64,000 bases of DNA from Elmis aenea (Eukaryota; Arthropoda; Insecta; Coleoptera; Elmidae), in the NCBI GenBank assembly GCA_947652605.1, contig OX393577.1:55452108-55516107 (forward strand). The letters are read 5' to 3'. The notes under the pieces were generated by a model, which was not told the DNA's origin, did no database searches, and saw only the letters and a program-made list of their open reading frames with translations. This document shows positions 35,701 to 45,522 of the stretch, one piece after another; position 1 is the stretch's first letter; each line of letters opens with the position of its first letter. Both the position numbers and the translations under genes were made by a program.

Positions 35701-37036
35701 CAGGGTTCTCGTTTTTCGAGGGCCACTATGGGGATCTCGTAAACGGTAAGAGTTACGACTTCGGTTAAATTGGTGCAAAGTTGTATATTCAGGTGCTTAA
35801 TAATTTCATGCAAACAGAACTTATCTAGCTTTTTTAGTTTTTGAGATATAGGGGAAAAAGTAAAAAAGTGGATTTTTGTTTTTTGATGTCGAATTTCATT
35901 TCTGTGAAAACTTTTTTGCTACCACTTTTTGCAAGGAATCAGAATCCCCAATTATATTTTCCATGCGACGTTTCGTTTTTTTAAAACCATCATCAGGTCA
36001 ATTTTTTCTTATGGACGCTATATCTGATATATTTATTATTACCTATTTTTTTAAATTAAATCCCTTTAATAGTAATTTCATGCGGTTTACTTACGTGCTT
36101 CCAAGGAAAAAGGGACAAAGACAATTATTTACCATGCCGATTAGGATTTGTTTCAAATAAAATATCTGTTTTTGCCATTTTTAACAACGATTGTTTTAAA
36201 AAAGTCGCAAGTGTTATGCATTGTCGAATTCAGAAAAAAATGCTCTACAAATTGGCTTTAAAATCAGATATAGTGTCCATAAGAAAAAATTGACCTGATG
36301 ATGGTTTAAAAAAAAAACGAAACGTCGCACGGAAAATATAATTGGGAAATTTGATTCCTTGCAAAAAGTGACAATAAAAAAGTTTTCACAGAAATTAAAT
36401 TCGACATCAAATGAAAAAGTTACGGGCTAAAAACAAAAATCCACTTTTTTACTTTTTTCCCTATATCTCAAAAACTAAAAGTTCTGTTTGCATCGAATTA
36501 TTAAACACCTGAATATACAAGTTTGCCCCAATTAAACCGAAGTCGTAACTCTTACCGTTTACGAGATCCCCATAGTGGCCCTCGAAAACCGAGAACCCTG
36601 TATAAGGGTTGATGTATTTATCAAACAAAAGACAATAATCAATTTTAGTTTTCACCATTAACTTTTTCTCGAAAAAAAAGATCGAGGATGCGCGGTCCGT
36701 TTTTTGATACCTCTTATAGTTATCGAGATTCCCTATGAAAACATCGAAATTTGTCCACCCTGTACATGTCTTTGATATGTATAATCATATTAAAAAATTT
36801 ATTGCATGGCACCGCTCAATGATAAATCCTTAAATATTTAATGCTTTAAATTTAAAATATTTTTATTTAACAGCCAGATATCAGTTGCACATATGCAGAG
36901 AGCAAACATGTATAAGCGGAGTGATAATCCACTGAGCAGTCAGGTCTGCGAATCCCGTGAGGCTGTCATTAAAAAGATGAAAAACGCACGTCATAAATCA
37001 CAATATTATTCAATTCCTACAGCTACAAAAAAATAA
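11766..37036 (+). CDS. LRGUK: LRGUK: leucine-rich repeat and guanylate kinase domain protein
   Basis: Thirteen exons are 11766-11970, 12823-13034, 16694-16992, 17050-17461, 22178-22389, 23661-23821, 23877-24063, 26078-26380, 28651-28804, 30496-30676, 30760-30881, 34755-34921 and 36874-37036. They sum to 2,778 nt (925 residues plus stop) with phases agreeing at every junction. The order is: acidic/Ser-rich start (residues 1-139), leucine-rich repeats (about 140-376), guanylate-kinase-like domain (about 420-563), then a polar Ser/Thr/Gln-rich tail to 925. Vertebrate LRGUK is about 100 residues shorter and is required for sperm head shaping and axoneme growth; a sperm role here is inferred. The exon 7 donor is a weak GTCAAT. 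Exon 10 uses the acceptor at 30494-30495, since an AG 25 bp upstream leads to a stop. AATAAA lies at 37164-37169. Long introns are filled with repeats. Confidence 0.93.
12262..12410. other. GC-richer patch of unknown origin in LRGUK intron 1
   Basis: This roughly 150-bp block is visibly richer in G and C (for example TAGCGGCCACTGTAGC and GCTCCGCCTACGTAG) than the flanking intron. I see no open frame, splice sites, tRNA cloverleaf or inverted ends. Confidence 0.35.
13265..13961. repeat. TA-flanked element with unequal CAGGGTG ends
   Basis: The left end is CAGGGTGTCCCAGCCAAG. The right end read inward is CAGGGTGGCCTATTTTC, so only the first seven bases match. TA flanks both sides. Inside, the module TTTCATTTAAGCGAGATATT is present as direct and inverted copies. 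A relative lies at about 26960-27551. It sits in LRGUK intron 2. Confidence 0.7.
14816..16483. mobile_element. hAT-like non-autonomous element with 8-bp target duplication
   Basis: The ends are CAGGGATGGAA and TTCCATCCCTG. Both flanks carry the 8-bp direct repeat ATACAAAC (14808-14815 and 16484-16491), the size made by hAT transposases. Subterminal DNA is built of TATAACGTTA-type repeats. No transposase is present. Confidence 0.85.
15123..16337. repeat. Innermost foldback, CAGGGTGTTTCTTAAATA family
   Basis: The left end has mutated to CAGCATGTTTCTTAAATA; the right end is TATTTAAGAAACACCCTG. TA flanks both. The 1.2-kb arms are close to complementary throughout. It inserted into the AT-rich body of the hAT-like element. 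Confidence 0.88.
16694..17461 (+). CDS. LRGUK: LRGUK exons 3-4: leucine-rich repeat domain
   Basis: The two exons (16694-16992 and 17050-17461, 57-bp intron) encode residues 140-376. The LxxLxLSxNxL pattern is visible at least seven times: FLDLSGNKLCDL, YLDVSNNYLTEL, FVNYSKNKVQEI, YLDLSHNRISLI, HLNLSDNNIERI, TLDLENNKINTF and TEVSFSGNPIS. It ends in an LRR-cap-like CLDSMRTLYFLDGTLI. This SDS22-like LRR type serves as a protein-binding surface; the partner is not evident. Confidence 0.92.
17726..18275. repeat. MITE with GC-rich TIR CCGTCGCGCGGGGTGACTTG
   Basis: Matching inverted ends of about 22 bp start with CCGTCGCGCGGGGTGACTTG and are flanked by TA (17724-17725, 18276-18277). The interior is AT-rich, with GACCCCATGGATTGAGTCAC and GAGGTAAAATGAGCCACC echoing the terminal gtgacttgagcc words. 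It sits in LRGUK intron 4. Confidence 0.85.
18562..19265 (+). repeat. Left half of the A-B-C composite foldback
   Basis: The three ends CAGGGTGAGTCATTA (18562), CAGGGTGAGTCACCTC (18709) and CAGGGTGTTCATAAATAGG (19007) appear in the same order and near the same spacing as in 32089-33953. The mirrored half is not adjacent; an internally deleted right half is at 27605-27794. Confidence 0.85.
19266..19653. other. Unassigned intronic sequence
   Basis: This is LRGUK intron 4 sequence between two repeats. Slightly GC-richer around 19420-19560. I recognise no gene or repeat end. Confidence 0.4.
19654..19925. repeat. Short TA-flanked CAGGGTGT element
   Basis: The left end is CAGGGTGTTCTTTTAAA and the right end CACTCGTTGGACACCCTA, followed by the TA shared with the next element. 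Only the terminal seven bases mirror, so it may be a mosaic of two ends. Confidence 0.5.
19928..21415. repeat. Foldback element, TIR CAGGGTTATTCAAATTCG
   Basis: A 1.49-kb palindrome on TA. The arms begin CAGGGTTATTCAAATTCG, then CCCACCATGGGGATCTCG, and are complementary almost to the centre. The CATGGGGATCTCG-type module links it to the inner element at 35701-36600. It lies in LRGUK intron 4. Confidence 0.92.
21421..21999. mobile_element. Non-autonomous hAT element
   Basis: The ends are CAGGGGTGGGCAACCTGC and GCTTGGCCACCCCTG. The flanks are CTGTATAG and CTATATAG (7 of 8 identical), an 8-bp target duplication taken from the end of the foldback at 21415. The terminal 300 bp match the right side of 46996-47937 in inverse orientation, so it is a deletion derivative of that family without the transposase start. 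Confidence 0.87.
22178..24063 (+). CDS. LRGUK: LRGUK exons 5-7: guanylate-kinase-like domain
   Basis: Exons 22178-22389, 23661-23821 and 23877-24063 encode residues 377-563. A Pro-rich lead (PPIVPADYPPPP) precedes IIILVGPLSSHKGEL, the P-loop position. The P-loop lysine (about K434) is kept, but the preceding glycine is His and the following Ser/Thr is Gly. The GMP-binding part is better kept: SHTTRP (R458), EIDGETYYFV and VSFGL. The acidic or arginine residues expected at the lid are not obvious. Guanylate kinase activity is therefore doubtful; a binding role like that of other pseudo-kinase GK domains is inferred. Confidence 0.9.
23108..23462. repeat. Foldback element, (C/T)AGGGTGTCCCAAATTTG
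   Basis: A 355-bp palindrome with ends TAGGGTGTCCCAAATTTG and CGAATTTGGGACACCCTG on TA, in LRGUK intron 5. The arms carry TCTCGCTTATCTTAAGAGCT. Confidence 0.88.
24344..25348. repeat. Foldback element truncated at its right end
   Basis: It starts on TA with CAGGGTGTTTCTTAAATA, and the arms pair for most of 1 kb around a loop near 24.84 kb. The right arm stops at TTTAAGAAA and lacks the final CACCCTG and TA, so this copy should no longer be mobile. It lies in LRGUK intron 7. Confidence 0.85.
25647..25923. repeat. Foldback MITE, TIR CAGAGTGTGTATAAATTGG
   Basis: A 277-bp element on TA with at least 30-bp matching ends, CAGAGTGTGTATAAATTGG then CGGAAGCGCTACACGTG. It lies in LRGUK intron 7, 155 bp before exon 8. 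Confidence 0.88.
26521..26950 (-). pseudogene. Decayed 3' end of a non-LTR retrotransposon
   Basis: Read on the minus strand, broken frames give RVDIRAATGHLHNRTLRD and then HVLCQCGRFTTYRRRLL. This is the pattern at the C-terminus of the RNase H/zinc-knuckle part of Jockey/CR1-type elements (usually LTGH...NRHLH, then HVLCxCPAL). The copy is frameshifted and ends in an (AAT)n tail at 26521-26540, as such elements do. Only about 400 bp remain. Confidence 0.6.
26960..27551. repeat. Truncated TA element related to 13265-13961
   Basis: The right end GGTCACCCTG on TA matches the right end of 13265-13961, preceded by a second end-like CCCTGTATGGGTATCG. The palindromic AAATATCTCGCTTAAACGAA modules flank a loop at about 27.15 kb (ATGGCAACCATAGTTGGC region). 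The left terminus is missing next to the retrotransposon remnant. Confidence 0.65.
27605..27794 (-). repeat. Internally deleted right half of the A-B-C composite
   Basis: It ends GACTCACCCTG on TA at 27794 and carries the AGTCAGTTTTTTCGATTTCC segment. It jumps from GGGACATAC directly to CAACTTTCTATCTC, so the B and C ends are gone. It is inverted relative to 18562-19265, with LRGUK exons 5-8 between them. Confidence 0.75.
27796..28250. repeat. Fragment of the 63509-type repeat
   Basis: TTGGCACTACAGACGAAAA and its surroundings recur at 63645 on. An end-like CTACGCCACTG, the mirror of the CAGTGGCGTA terminus at 31000, closes the stretch near 28241. Confidence 0.5.
29161..30292. repeat. TA-flanked element, ends CAGGGTT(A/G)G
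   Basis: The left end is CAGGGTTAGCAGTC with GGACAAAGTCTCGGAACG. The right end read inward is CAGGGTTGGGACAAAGTTG then TGGAACGGTCGA. TA flanks both. It contains an inner 165-bp palindrome (29410-29575, AAAATAAAGTTAATAAAATA). LRGUK intron 9. Confidence 0.8.
31000..31281. mobile_element. MITE with CAGTGGCGTA ends
   Basis: CAGTGGCGTA at 31000 mirrors TACGCCACTG ending at 31281. The interior has C-rich tracts (GCCCCCCCCCCCTC, CTCCCCCCCCG). The terminus type is common in hAT-like elements, but the flanks (GCACTGAC, GCAGACAT) do not give a clean 8-bp duplication. LRGUK intron 11. Confidence 0.6.
32221..33829. repeat. Composite foldback, middle TIR pair B
   Basis: CAGGGTGAGTCACCTCTCTG and mirror. 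The left flank is TTTTCAAATA-TA and the right CA-TATTTGAAAA (one TA now CA). Removing B leaves a palindrome centred on that TA. Confidence 0.88.
32519..33529. repeat. Composite foldback, inner TIR pair C
   Basis: CAGGGTGTTCATAAATAGG and mirror, on TA. The flanks join to GAATCACGCA-TA-TGCGTGATTC, a perfect palindrome about the TA. Confidence 0.9.
35317..36762. repeat. Outer foldback with a second element inside
   Basis: Ends CAGAGTAGGCAAATTTCGAT and, mirrored, CAGGGTGGACAAATTTCGAT, on TA. The left arm is 384 bp and the right only 162 bp, so one side has lost sequence. Arm DNA resembles the palindrome at 1883-3101. LRGUK intron 12. Confidence 0.82.
35701..36600. repeat. Inner foldback, TIR CAGGGTTCTCG
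   Basis: A 900-bp palindrome on TA whose arms include GCCACTATGGGGATCTCG, CATCATCAGGTCAATTTTTT and AACGAAACGTCG-type words. The uninterrupted target (AAATATATAAGGGTTGATG) is seen in the arms of 1883-3101. Confidence 0.88.
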
Positions 37037-37565
37037 CTGACTGTTGACAAATAGCAAATTTAGAAGTTTGGTTTATTGTTGAAATTATTTTTTAAACAGC
37101 ATTTACTTTAAATAGCATTTAAAGGTCTTTCTACCTAATCAACAGACATTAGTTGAATTTTTAAATAAAATCATTCTACATAAGTTTTTTTTTTCTATTT
37201 TCTACAACAAATTTCTCTATTTAGTAAGTAGGTAGGTAGAGTATTTTTGTATTAAATTAATAAATTGTTTTGTTTAAATTGCTCGTCCGACATGTGCTTG
37301 CAGGAAATAACAAGAAAAATGCACTCTACGGTTACAAAGGATGGCACCATAAACTAGTGTTGCCAGAGGTTCCGGTTTTTCGTGATTGTTTCGATTCAGG
37401 GTCTTAAATCCCTGTGTCCCGAAAAAAGTTTCGGGACAGTAGAAAATCGGGTTTTTACTTTCTGCTCTTTCATTTGATTTAATCGAGGTTTTTTTGGTAA
37501 CCCTAGGTTAGTGTCCCCGAAAATTCAGAGAAAAATGGGCACCTTAGTCTACACACCTGACACAC
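37037..37565. other. LRGUK 3' UTR and flank
   Basis: AATAAA at 37164-37169 is the likely poly(A) signal. Around 37390-37440 there is a small inverted repeat (GTCCCGAAA...TTTCGGGAC) of unknown nature. Confidence 0.6.
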
Positions 37566-38991
37566 CAGGGGTCCCCAAACTTTTTAAGAGGAGGGCCACA
37601 TAGGGGTATCAACAGTACTAAGTGGGTCGAATAAAAAAAAAAAGTTGTTTATACGAAATAGCTGTATAAGTGTATAAGTAAAACAAGAATAAAAATGTAT
37701 GTACAACTAAACAAATAGATTTTTTTTAACAATAAAGTAAACGGAATATACAACAAATAAAATATTTTTTAATAAATTGAACAAATAGGTATTTCTTAAA
37801 ATAACAATCAATAATCATCGTCACATATTGAAATAGTGCTAATGAGAACTATGCAATTGTTTCGTTGATGCCTAAATTACTCTATCGATATTTGGTGTCA
37901 AATTTTAAACACTTATTTAAAAAAATTAAACGTCGATTCGTTTGAGTGGATTTTTCATTTAATATGTTTAATTCTTAAAATGATTGTTTGCAGATATAAG
38001 TACTGTCTAATGCAGCAATCATTTTTACTTTCGCCATACGTAGTATGAAGAAAGTATTGTGATCACGAAAATTTTCGAATTCCAGATTTTGACGGATATA
38101 CATGTTTTGAGGTCCTCTGAACCTGTTTTGACTATTTTCACGATGACCTCCGTGTGTGTGTATGTGCCAGACGTTAAAAATGTAAATTTTTGATAGTAGT
38201 TATCGATAGAGCCTTTAAAAGTATTCTATAAAGTTCGTGCAAATATATAATATTTTTTAATAACAAAAATTACATGAAAAAGGTAATAGAGATAAAAATT
38301 CTGTTTATGTAGAATTATAGTCTATGTTGGGGTCTATAAAAAACCTTTTTTTGTTGAAATTTAAAATTACGAAATTATTCAAAAAATTCAAAATTTTGAA
38401 ATTTTTTCTCGAAAACAGCTTCAACAATTTTTTTCAAATTTTAGTATTTTATACAAATTATTTTTCTTAGTAAAATGCCGTTTGTCTCAACTCTCTTGAC
38501 TTTCCATGAAAAAAATTGATTTTTTTAAATTTTGAAAATATTTTTGTAAGAAAGCTGTGGTTGTTCATATTCATAAACATTCGGATGAAACTTCATTTTG
38601 ACAGACGTCACTTACGTCATGTTGACAGATGTCATTTACAAAAATAAGGTTAATTAGAACGCTTGTAGCGGCATTTTAAACTTTTTACACCTACAAATGC
38701 ACAAACACATACATTGATACACACAATATATTAATGGCGAAAGTTATTTGGTGGCCACACCAGTTTATTTCTTTAAAATTTTGATTTAGCTATATTTATT
38801 TTCTGGCAACAAGAAATTTAATTTAAATCATGTTTTCACTTTTAAATAATTATTCTGCTTTATATTGCAAAGCTACCAGTTCATCAAAATTATGTTTGTA
38901 GGTATTTTCTAAGTGACATAAGCAGTAGGTATTAAATATGTTTTTTAAAAAGGCCGCAGGTCGGATGAAAACTCTAGTTTGGGGACCCCTG
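37566..38991. mobile_element. hAT-like element with CAGGGGTCCCCAAACT ends
   Basis: CAGGGGTCCCCAAACT on the left mirrors AGTTTGGGGACCCCTG on the right, a terminus typical of hAT families. No clean 8-bp flank duplication is visible (TGACACAC versus CCTGGTCT). The interior includes the unclassified repeat copy at about 38021-38771 and no transposase. Confidence 0.7.
38021..38771 (-). repeat. Uninterrupted copy of the unclassified repeat
   Basis: It carries the same sequence as 31374-34032 but without the foldback. At 38091-38108 the plus strand reads GACGGATATACATGTTTT, the complement of the joined flanks at 32088/33954. This is the empty target site. Confidence 0.82.
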
Positions 38992-40306
38992 CCTGGTCTA
39001 CACAATATACAGTGTGACCCATTTCAAAGCGGATCACCCCTATAAAAAGTTTGTTTATGGTTCGATTTTCATGAACTTTTTTTTAAACGTTAAAGCATCA
39101 AAAACTGTACTTTGGCACTTTATTTTAAAATTCAGTTAACGCTCACAAAGCCTACTATGATTTTTTTCGATGTCAAAATTGGCAAAATTTGTTTAGCGAT
39201 TTTTTTATTTTAAATCTGACTACACCACTGGATTCAGGATGCCCTTAAATGAGTTTGTACCAAATTTCATGAAAACATATTTTTTATTAAGAGATTAATT
39301 ATGAATTCAATATTTGTGATTAAATTAATATCGATATTGGAAACAGTGTATAATGCTATGTAAAATTTAGTGAAATTATTTAGTAATCGACAGAAAATGG
39401 AGTATTGTCCTCAAGTAAGTAGAAATTATTTCTATTTACTTTATTCAAAAAGTCATTAAATTGTTTACTTGCGTAAGTACTAAACAAAATTATTCACACG
39501 CCGCAAGTAGCTAAATTAACTTACTTGATTTAGTAACTTGCTTTAGCTATTATACTATATAAATTTGGCAATAATCAAATAATTTAATATACAGGATGAC
39601 GCATCATAATATCTGTAATAAAAGAGAAGTTCTTGTTCAGTTTAGTTATTATCGTTGAATTACAAGCAGGGGCAGCCCTCCTGTTTTAAATAAAATTATG
39701 CATATTCCTTTAACTTAGTTACATTTTAACTAAAAAATATTATTTTGTCTTTTGTACTGCAACTACACGGGATAGTTTACAGCTTATAACATAGACTGTC
39801 TCTTATAAAATTAGTACGTGGAATGTATTTCCTACGAAGTGTCAAATGACATGGAGTGGGGGTTACGTGTGATATGCTATTGGGGCTGCAGTCATTGCAG
39901 CCCAAGCGAAAACGGCTATGAGCTAATGTTGTTATTGCTTGTGTTTTATTTTGTTATTTTTCAAAAATATTAATATAATAATATTTGCGACAAAATTCAA
40001 ATAAAAAATTTGGGTCATATTATGCCGAATTCGCCAATTTTTGATTAAGAATATAACTAATTTCAATAAAAGTCATTGAAAATTAGTAAACCAGAACGAC
40101 GTGAAAGAGCGAAGGAATTTAAATATAAAAATGTAGGTAATTGATAGTTTTATACATAAAGCATATTTTTGCTTTAATTTTTTCTGGTAATGTGATTTTT
40201 CAACCCCATAGTAAAAATTTTGTTTACAATTGTCGTTATAACCCTCTACGGCAAGTTCTTATGAGCCGTCACTGCTTACAATATAAGTAACTTAAAAAAA
40301 TCAACA
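38992..40306. other. Intergenic between LRGUK and CaMKII
   Basis: It contains isolated end-like motifs (ACAGTGTGACCC at 39010, ACAGGATGACGC near 39592) without matching partners, and no gene. Confidence 0.45.
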
Positions 40307-43300
40307 TTTATTTTCCATAAAAGTGGTTTATTCAAACACTTGATTGTAAAGGGAAAGCATACATGTACATATTAAATCTGCACAAGCAAAAACTTAATAA
40401 AGACCGTTCTTTCCTATGTACAGATTCGTTAGATTATTATGAACGATCCCTTAATAATATTGTTAAACTATAACTATTCATTAATTTACATGTCACATAA
40501 TAAAATCATTTTAATACCACTAATAAAATATGAAACATAAAACAAATATATTTTTGAATGTACAAATGGCACTAAATAATATTACAACACATATCGTACA
40601 CCATGTGCCTAACAAATCAACAAATTATAGAGTAATCTCAATTCTATACACATCTTACAACACAATATTACTCTGTGAGCCGATATTAAAATATACAGCT
40701 AAAAACAACGTTGAACACTAAGAATATTGCACAAAAGTTTAAAAATATTGTTATTTTAAAAAATTCATACAAACACTTAAGTGTAAACACATTTGTTTAA
40801 CTTAAAACAGTTAAAAATGTTGCTACAGTAAAACGTAACATACTAAATATTCACCGATTTTCACTAATAATAACAAATATCAACTTTATAGTTGCTGCAA
40901 TAAAATATCGAAGAGAACAATCAAACACCGATTAAGTAGATTCCATAAGATACATTTTACACATCCACCAATGAACATTAGTATATCATATTTTACAATT
41001 GCAACGAAGAATATTTCTGTACATATTCAAATACATACGCACAACAACACAATATTTTTAACATATGTTGAAAGGAGAGCTAAATACATGTACACTATTA
41101 AGATATTAAATAGTTTATCATAAAATATTGCAAAAAATCACTAGATATGGTAAAATTAGGAACGATTTCAAATAAAATTATTTAAAAAAACTGACTTCTC
41201 TAAATAATCATTATTTTTATTAAGAGAAATCAGTGCCTAGAAGAAAAAAGTTGAGAAGTAACGAATACTTTTACAAAAAATTCTAAAAAAGGTATAGGTA
41301 TGCTTTCGACTTCAATTTTAACTAAATTTTATTATCATTTGTATATATAATTATTTACCTAAAACTTTGTTAAAATTTAAGTCTTTGAAAGAATTAACTT
41401 CGTAAACAAAATTAAAACTACATATTATTCGAGAAGAAGAATATCATTTAATAATAAGAGGATTTAAACACTTAATAATGCTAGTTTACTTTCATATGAA
41501 AAAGTTACATTTCAACTTGCCTGGTAGATTATTTATTTGCCAAGCCCTGTTCATAGCAAGCTCCTTTGATGTGTTCTACTGTTTAAAATGATCTAATGCA
41601 ACTGCCTTGCTTTGGTATGCTTATCAGAAGCGAGTTTCAAATGATTTTTTCTAATGTATTTAGTTATAAAAAAATTGTAGTAAAGTTTCTTAGTTTTACG
41701 ATATAAAATGAACTTGATTATATGTTATTTTCTTATTGTACTAAATAACATCCTTCTTCGTGACAACTTGCATATTTATTCATTTTAACTTTATATCTAT
41801 TACAACTACGCTTTTACAGCTTCAGTATTTGTTTTAAAAACAGTACTCTATGATAACATTAATGTTTCTGGTCGCTGTAATACAATATAAATTGTTTAAG
41901 AAGTTAAAATGAGAGCGTAGGTACAGTTTTAGGCCCAAGTCTTAGTAAATGTAAAGTCAATTCATAGAATGACTTGTTCTTAACCACTTTCTTACAATAT
42001 ATTAACTACAAATTCGCTAAAAAGAAGATCTACTCTAACATGAAGTGGGTAAATTACTTTAAATTCGATAATCGCGATAAATACATTTATAAGCGATTTA
42101 TCGATACTTTTCATACAATACAGATTCGTTTACAATCGTTGGATTTTCTGTATGAACATTTGTTAGTATGTACAAAGTACCTTGTGACCATTATTTAAAG
42201 GTTTATAATTGCACGAAGCTGTTTTAGAAATAAGATTCAATTCCTAACTTTAAAAACGTACATGGACGTCTCAGATTTAAATCACAAAAATTACTAACAG
42301 CATTTTTACTTCAGCGTTGAACTCTGACGAATAATTAATAAATGGACCATATTTAACTTTCTTTGTCTTTACAAAAATTAGAAAAATTAATATACGACTT
42401 GAATTTCAATAAATTTAAAATTGGTAGTCAGATGATTACATTTATCTATTTTTTATTAGTTTATTTGAATTTTTTTAAATCTCAATAATTTTTTGATCAC
42501 ATGGTCACTAATTGTAAGTACACTACTTATACAGGGTGATTCATAAATAATGCAAAAAACTTCGGGAGATAATTCCTTATTGAAAATTAAGGGGGTCTAT
42601 TATAATTTTTTTTTTCCTAAAACGTCTTTTTTTCAGAGTTAGACCCCCCTAAAGGGAAACGATAAAATTGAGTTTTCATTTTATTTCTCAAATTTGGAGA
42701 AATGTATTCTACTTATTGAAAGGTTTCTTATAGTAATATTTTCAATAATCTCCCATCTTCACAAGAGGCTGACACGTGGACCGCTGTTGGTTTTTCATCA
42801 GAATTTTTTGGAAGGTTAAAATTTTGCAATTTAAAAAAATCCTTTTAAAAACTTGATTTGTTTAAAAACTTTTTTCATTCTTTAATTTTTCCCGCAAAAC
42901 CTACAGTTTTTGAATAAAAAATAAAATTAGAAAACATGCACCACAGTGAAATCAACAAATGCCATTGAGTTAGCCTGGAATTGCACAGTTGGACTTGGAA
43001 CATATCAATATTCCATGATATTTTATTGGTTTTTCCTTCTCAAAGCGTAGATACCAGAATGTAAACCTTTTAACAAGTAAAAAACACCTACTAAAGGTCA
43101 TCCTCTTACAAATCTCCAAATTTGAAAAATCCATTGAAAACTTAATTAAACCGTTTTCCTTTAGGGGGTGTAACTCTGAAAAAAGATGTTTAGGAAAAAC
43201 ATTTATACGAGAGGCCCCCTTAAATTTTAATAAGGAATTTCCTCCTAAAGTTTTTTACATTATTTATGAATCACCCTGTGTAATTATAAACTAATTATTG

Positions 43301-45522
43301 TAATCAGTTTAAAAAGAAATTAATACACATTGAAAGTTAAAGTGTTTAAGCGATAAAATGTCTTAATAATATTTTAAGTACATCAACTGGCATATATTAA
43401 TAATTGCGCTCATTTGTAAAATATTAATGATATATTGTATCAAAAGTATCGATCATGATGAACTATAGACGAAATGTGGAAATAAGATTTTTTTTATACA
43501 TAGTGATTATATGTTATGATATAAATATATAATTGAATAATATTTAAGAGAGCTAGAAACATGTCATAGTTATTTTATATTATTAAACAGTCAAATGTAA
43601 GTATTCAAAATTCTCAAAATTGCCTAGTTTAATCGACAAAGCTATTCCTTAGCTTTTCGATCAAAGTATACAGCAATAAAAATCTGACATTTTTAAAAGC
43701 CTTTATGTGCGACTTCATAACATCTCTGCCATCCTTACTAACGTGCGTTAAAAAAACTAATATCTAATAAAGACAAAAAATGAACAAGACTGCTTCTAAC
43801 GACAAATTCCTAAATATATAACACAACAGGTACAACGATGCTCTATAAGAGCAAGAAGTTGCGATATACATTCCCAAATTTGTTTTTAAACAGTGGTACT
43901 AAAAGATTGTGCTCTATTAAAAAAAGTATAAGTACTGCATACTACTTTCACCTTAATATAATAAGGCAGTAGCGTATAGTTACCAATGACATCAAAAAGA
44001 AGGAACGAAAAATGGAATTAACGTCAACCAGTACGATTTCTCAACTAACCACATCAAATATCGTGTCCCAAAACTTTGCTTCAGACTGTGATAAATAAAT
44101 ATACAAGATCAAGTCTTTACTTAATTTTATTTGGCTAGATTTCTATTTAATAATCTTAGGTAATTTGTAATTTGGTTTTGGTGTGTTTTTAGCTAATAAT
44201 ATGCCATAACAATTACACTCGCAGTTGCGCATTACCAACATTTTATTACCATTTTATAGATTAATCTAAGTGGCCTAGCCAGCCTGCCATGGCAAGCCCA
44301 ATAATACTATAATAGAAGGCATACTATAAAATATTTCCCATAATATAACTAACCCAGCTCAGCAACATTTAACAACGTTCTAAATCGATAACAAAGGTTC
44401 GACATTGCAACAGCTTATTTTAAGTAAATTGCATATGTCCATCCACTATAAAGTCCCACGATGACTATTTAATTTTATTTCGCTATTTATTAATTAAAAC
44501 CACAAACACCATAACTAGGTAGTTTTAATGAACTCGAATTACCAAGTGGTAGTAGTTAAATCTTCAGGTTATATCCCTATCAACAAAGATACCAACATAC
44601 AGCAAATATTAATTGACGAGTACTTAAAACAAAAAGTTTTAATAAATAAAATTTAGCTTAATATTATACGTTACTTAAACAAAAATATATTTAAGTAAAA
44701 ATGTGCTACCAAAAATTAAATTACAAAAAATAATACTGCAATAATAATATAAGCAGCAAATTTATTGAATCAAATACTAAGTTATTTTAAATGCTGCCAA
44801 CATTTTAGTCTTTTTAACTGCATTTCAAATAAATTCAACTTGTATGCAAGTAATGCATTTCATAGCTAAAGAGGAATTTATATAATCCCTGTCAATTGAT
44901 CACAATAAAAATTAATAAAAACAATGTTAATATAACTAATTATACCATAATAAAAACAGCTAACAATCACTTAGAAGCAATTGTTTTACAGTAAGTCAAT
45001 AAATTAAATAATGCAGATGTTAGCGTGATTTGCACAGCTATGTATATGCAGAATAATTTTTAATTTTTGTTTGTTGTAAGTTTTTTCAAAATTTTTTAGT
45101 TCTTAAACCCTTTTAAAAAAGTTCACTTTGTAGTTCGACAAACACATCATTAAGTATCTAAATGTGTTTTATTGTCATGACTGGAAAACAATATTTTTTT
45201 ATTCCGGTGTAAAATATTTTTCGTTTGTTTTTTGTAAACTAGGATTGTCATTTATCTAAATTACGTGATTTTTCAATGCTCAACATGGTTAGTTACATTA
45301 TGGGAAACGACAAGAGTGTTTATATTTAGTAAAATTCGTGATAGAGAAAACAACATGATATTAAAAAATATCTAAACATATGAACAATAATAAAACTTAC
45401 CTAAAAATTATAAACATGAGATTCACACATCATCACGAATATATTAACCACAGGAAAAATAGTTCAGATGCAAACGCACAAAGCCAATTCTAGTGTGAGC
45501 CGACCCCATCTTGTTGGTAGCC
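40307..45522 (-). other. Probable long 3' UTR of CaMKII
   Basis: After the CaMKII stop codon no coding signal appears for 5 kb. The sequence is AT-rich and unusually poor in repeats compared with the rest of the window, with one foldback. Minus-strand AATAAA signals lie at 40307-40312 and 40327-40332, next to repeat-bearing intergenic DNA. The 3' UTR extent is inferred from these signals. Confidence 0.5.
42532..43278. repeat. Foldback element in the putative CaMKII 3' UTR
   Basis: Ends CAGGGTGATTCATAAATAAT and mirror. The left flank is TA; the right flank is TG, probably mutated. It is a diverged member of the 9531-10112 family. Confidence 0.85.

Noticed and set aside
35876..36160. 94-codon open frame
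   Set aside because: Lies wholly in the loop and arm of foldback 35701-36600.
37566..38991. 8-bp target duplication around the CAGGGGTCCCC element
   Set aside because: The flanks do not match. Only a loose similarity (CCTTAGTCTACAC and CCTGGTCTACAC) is seen at unequal distances.
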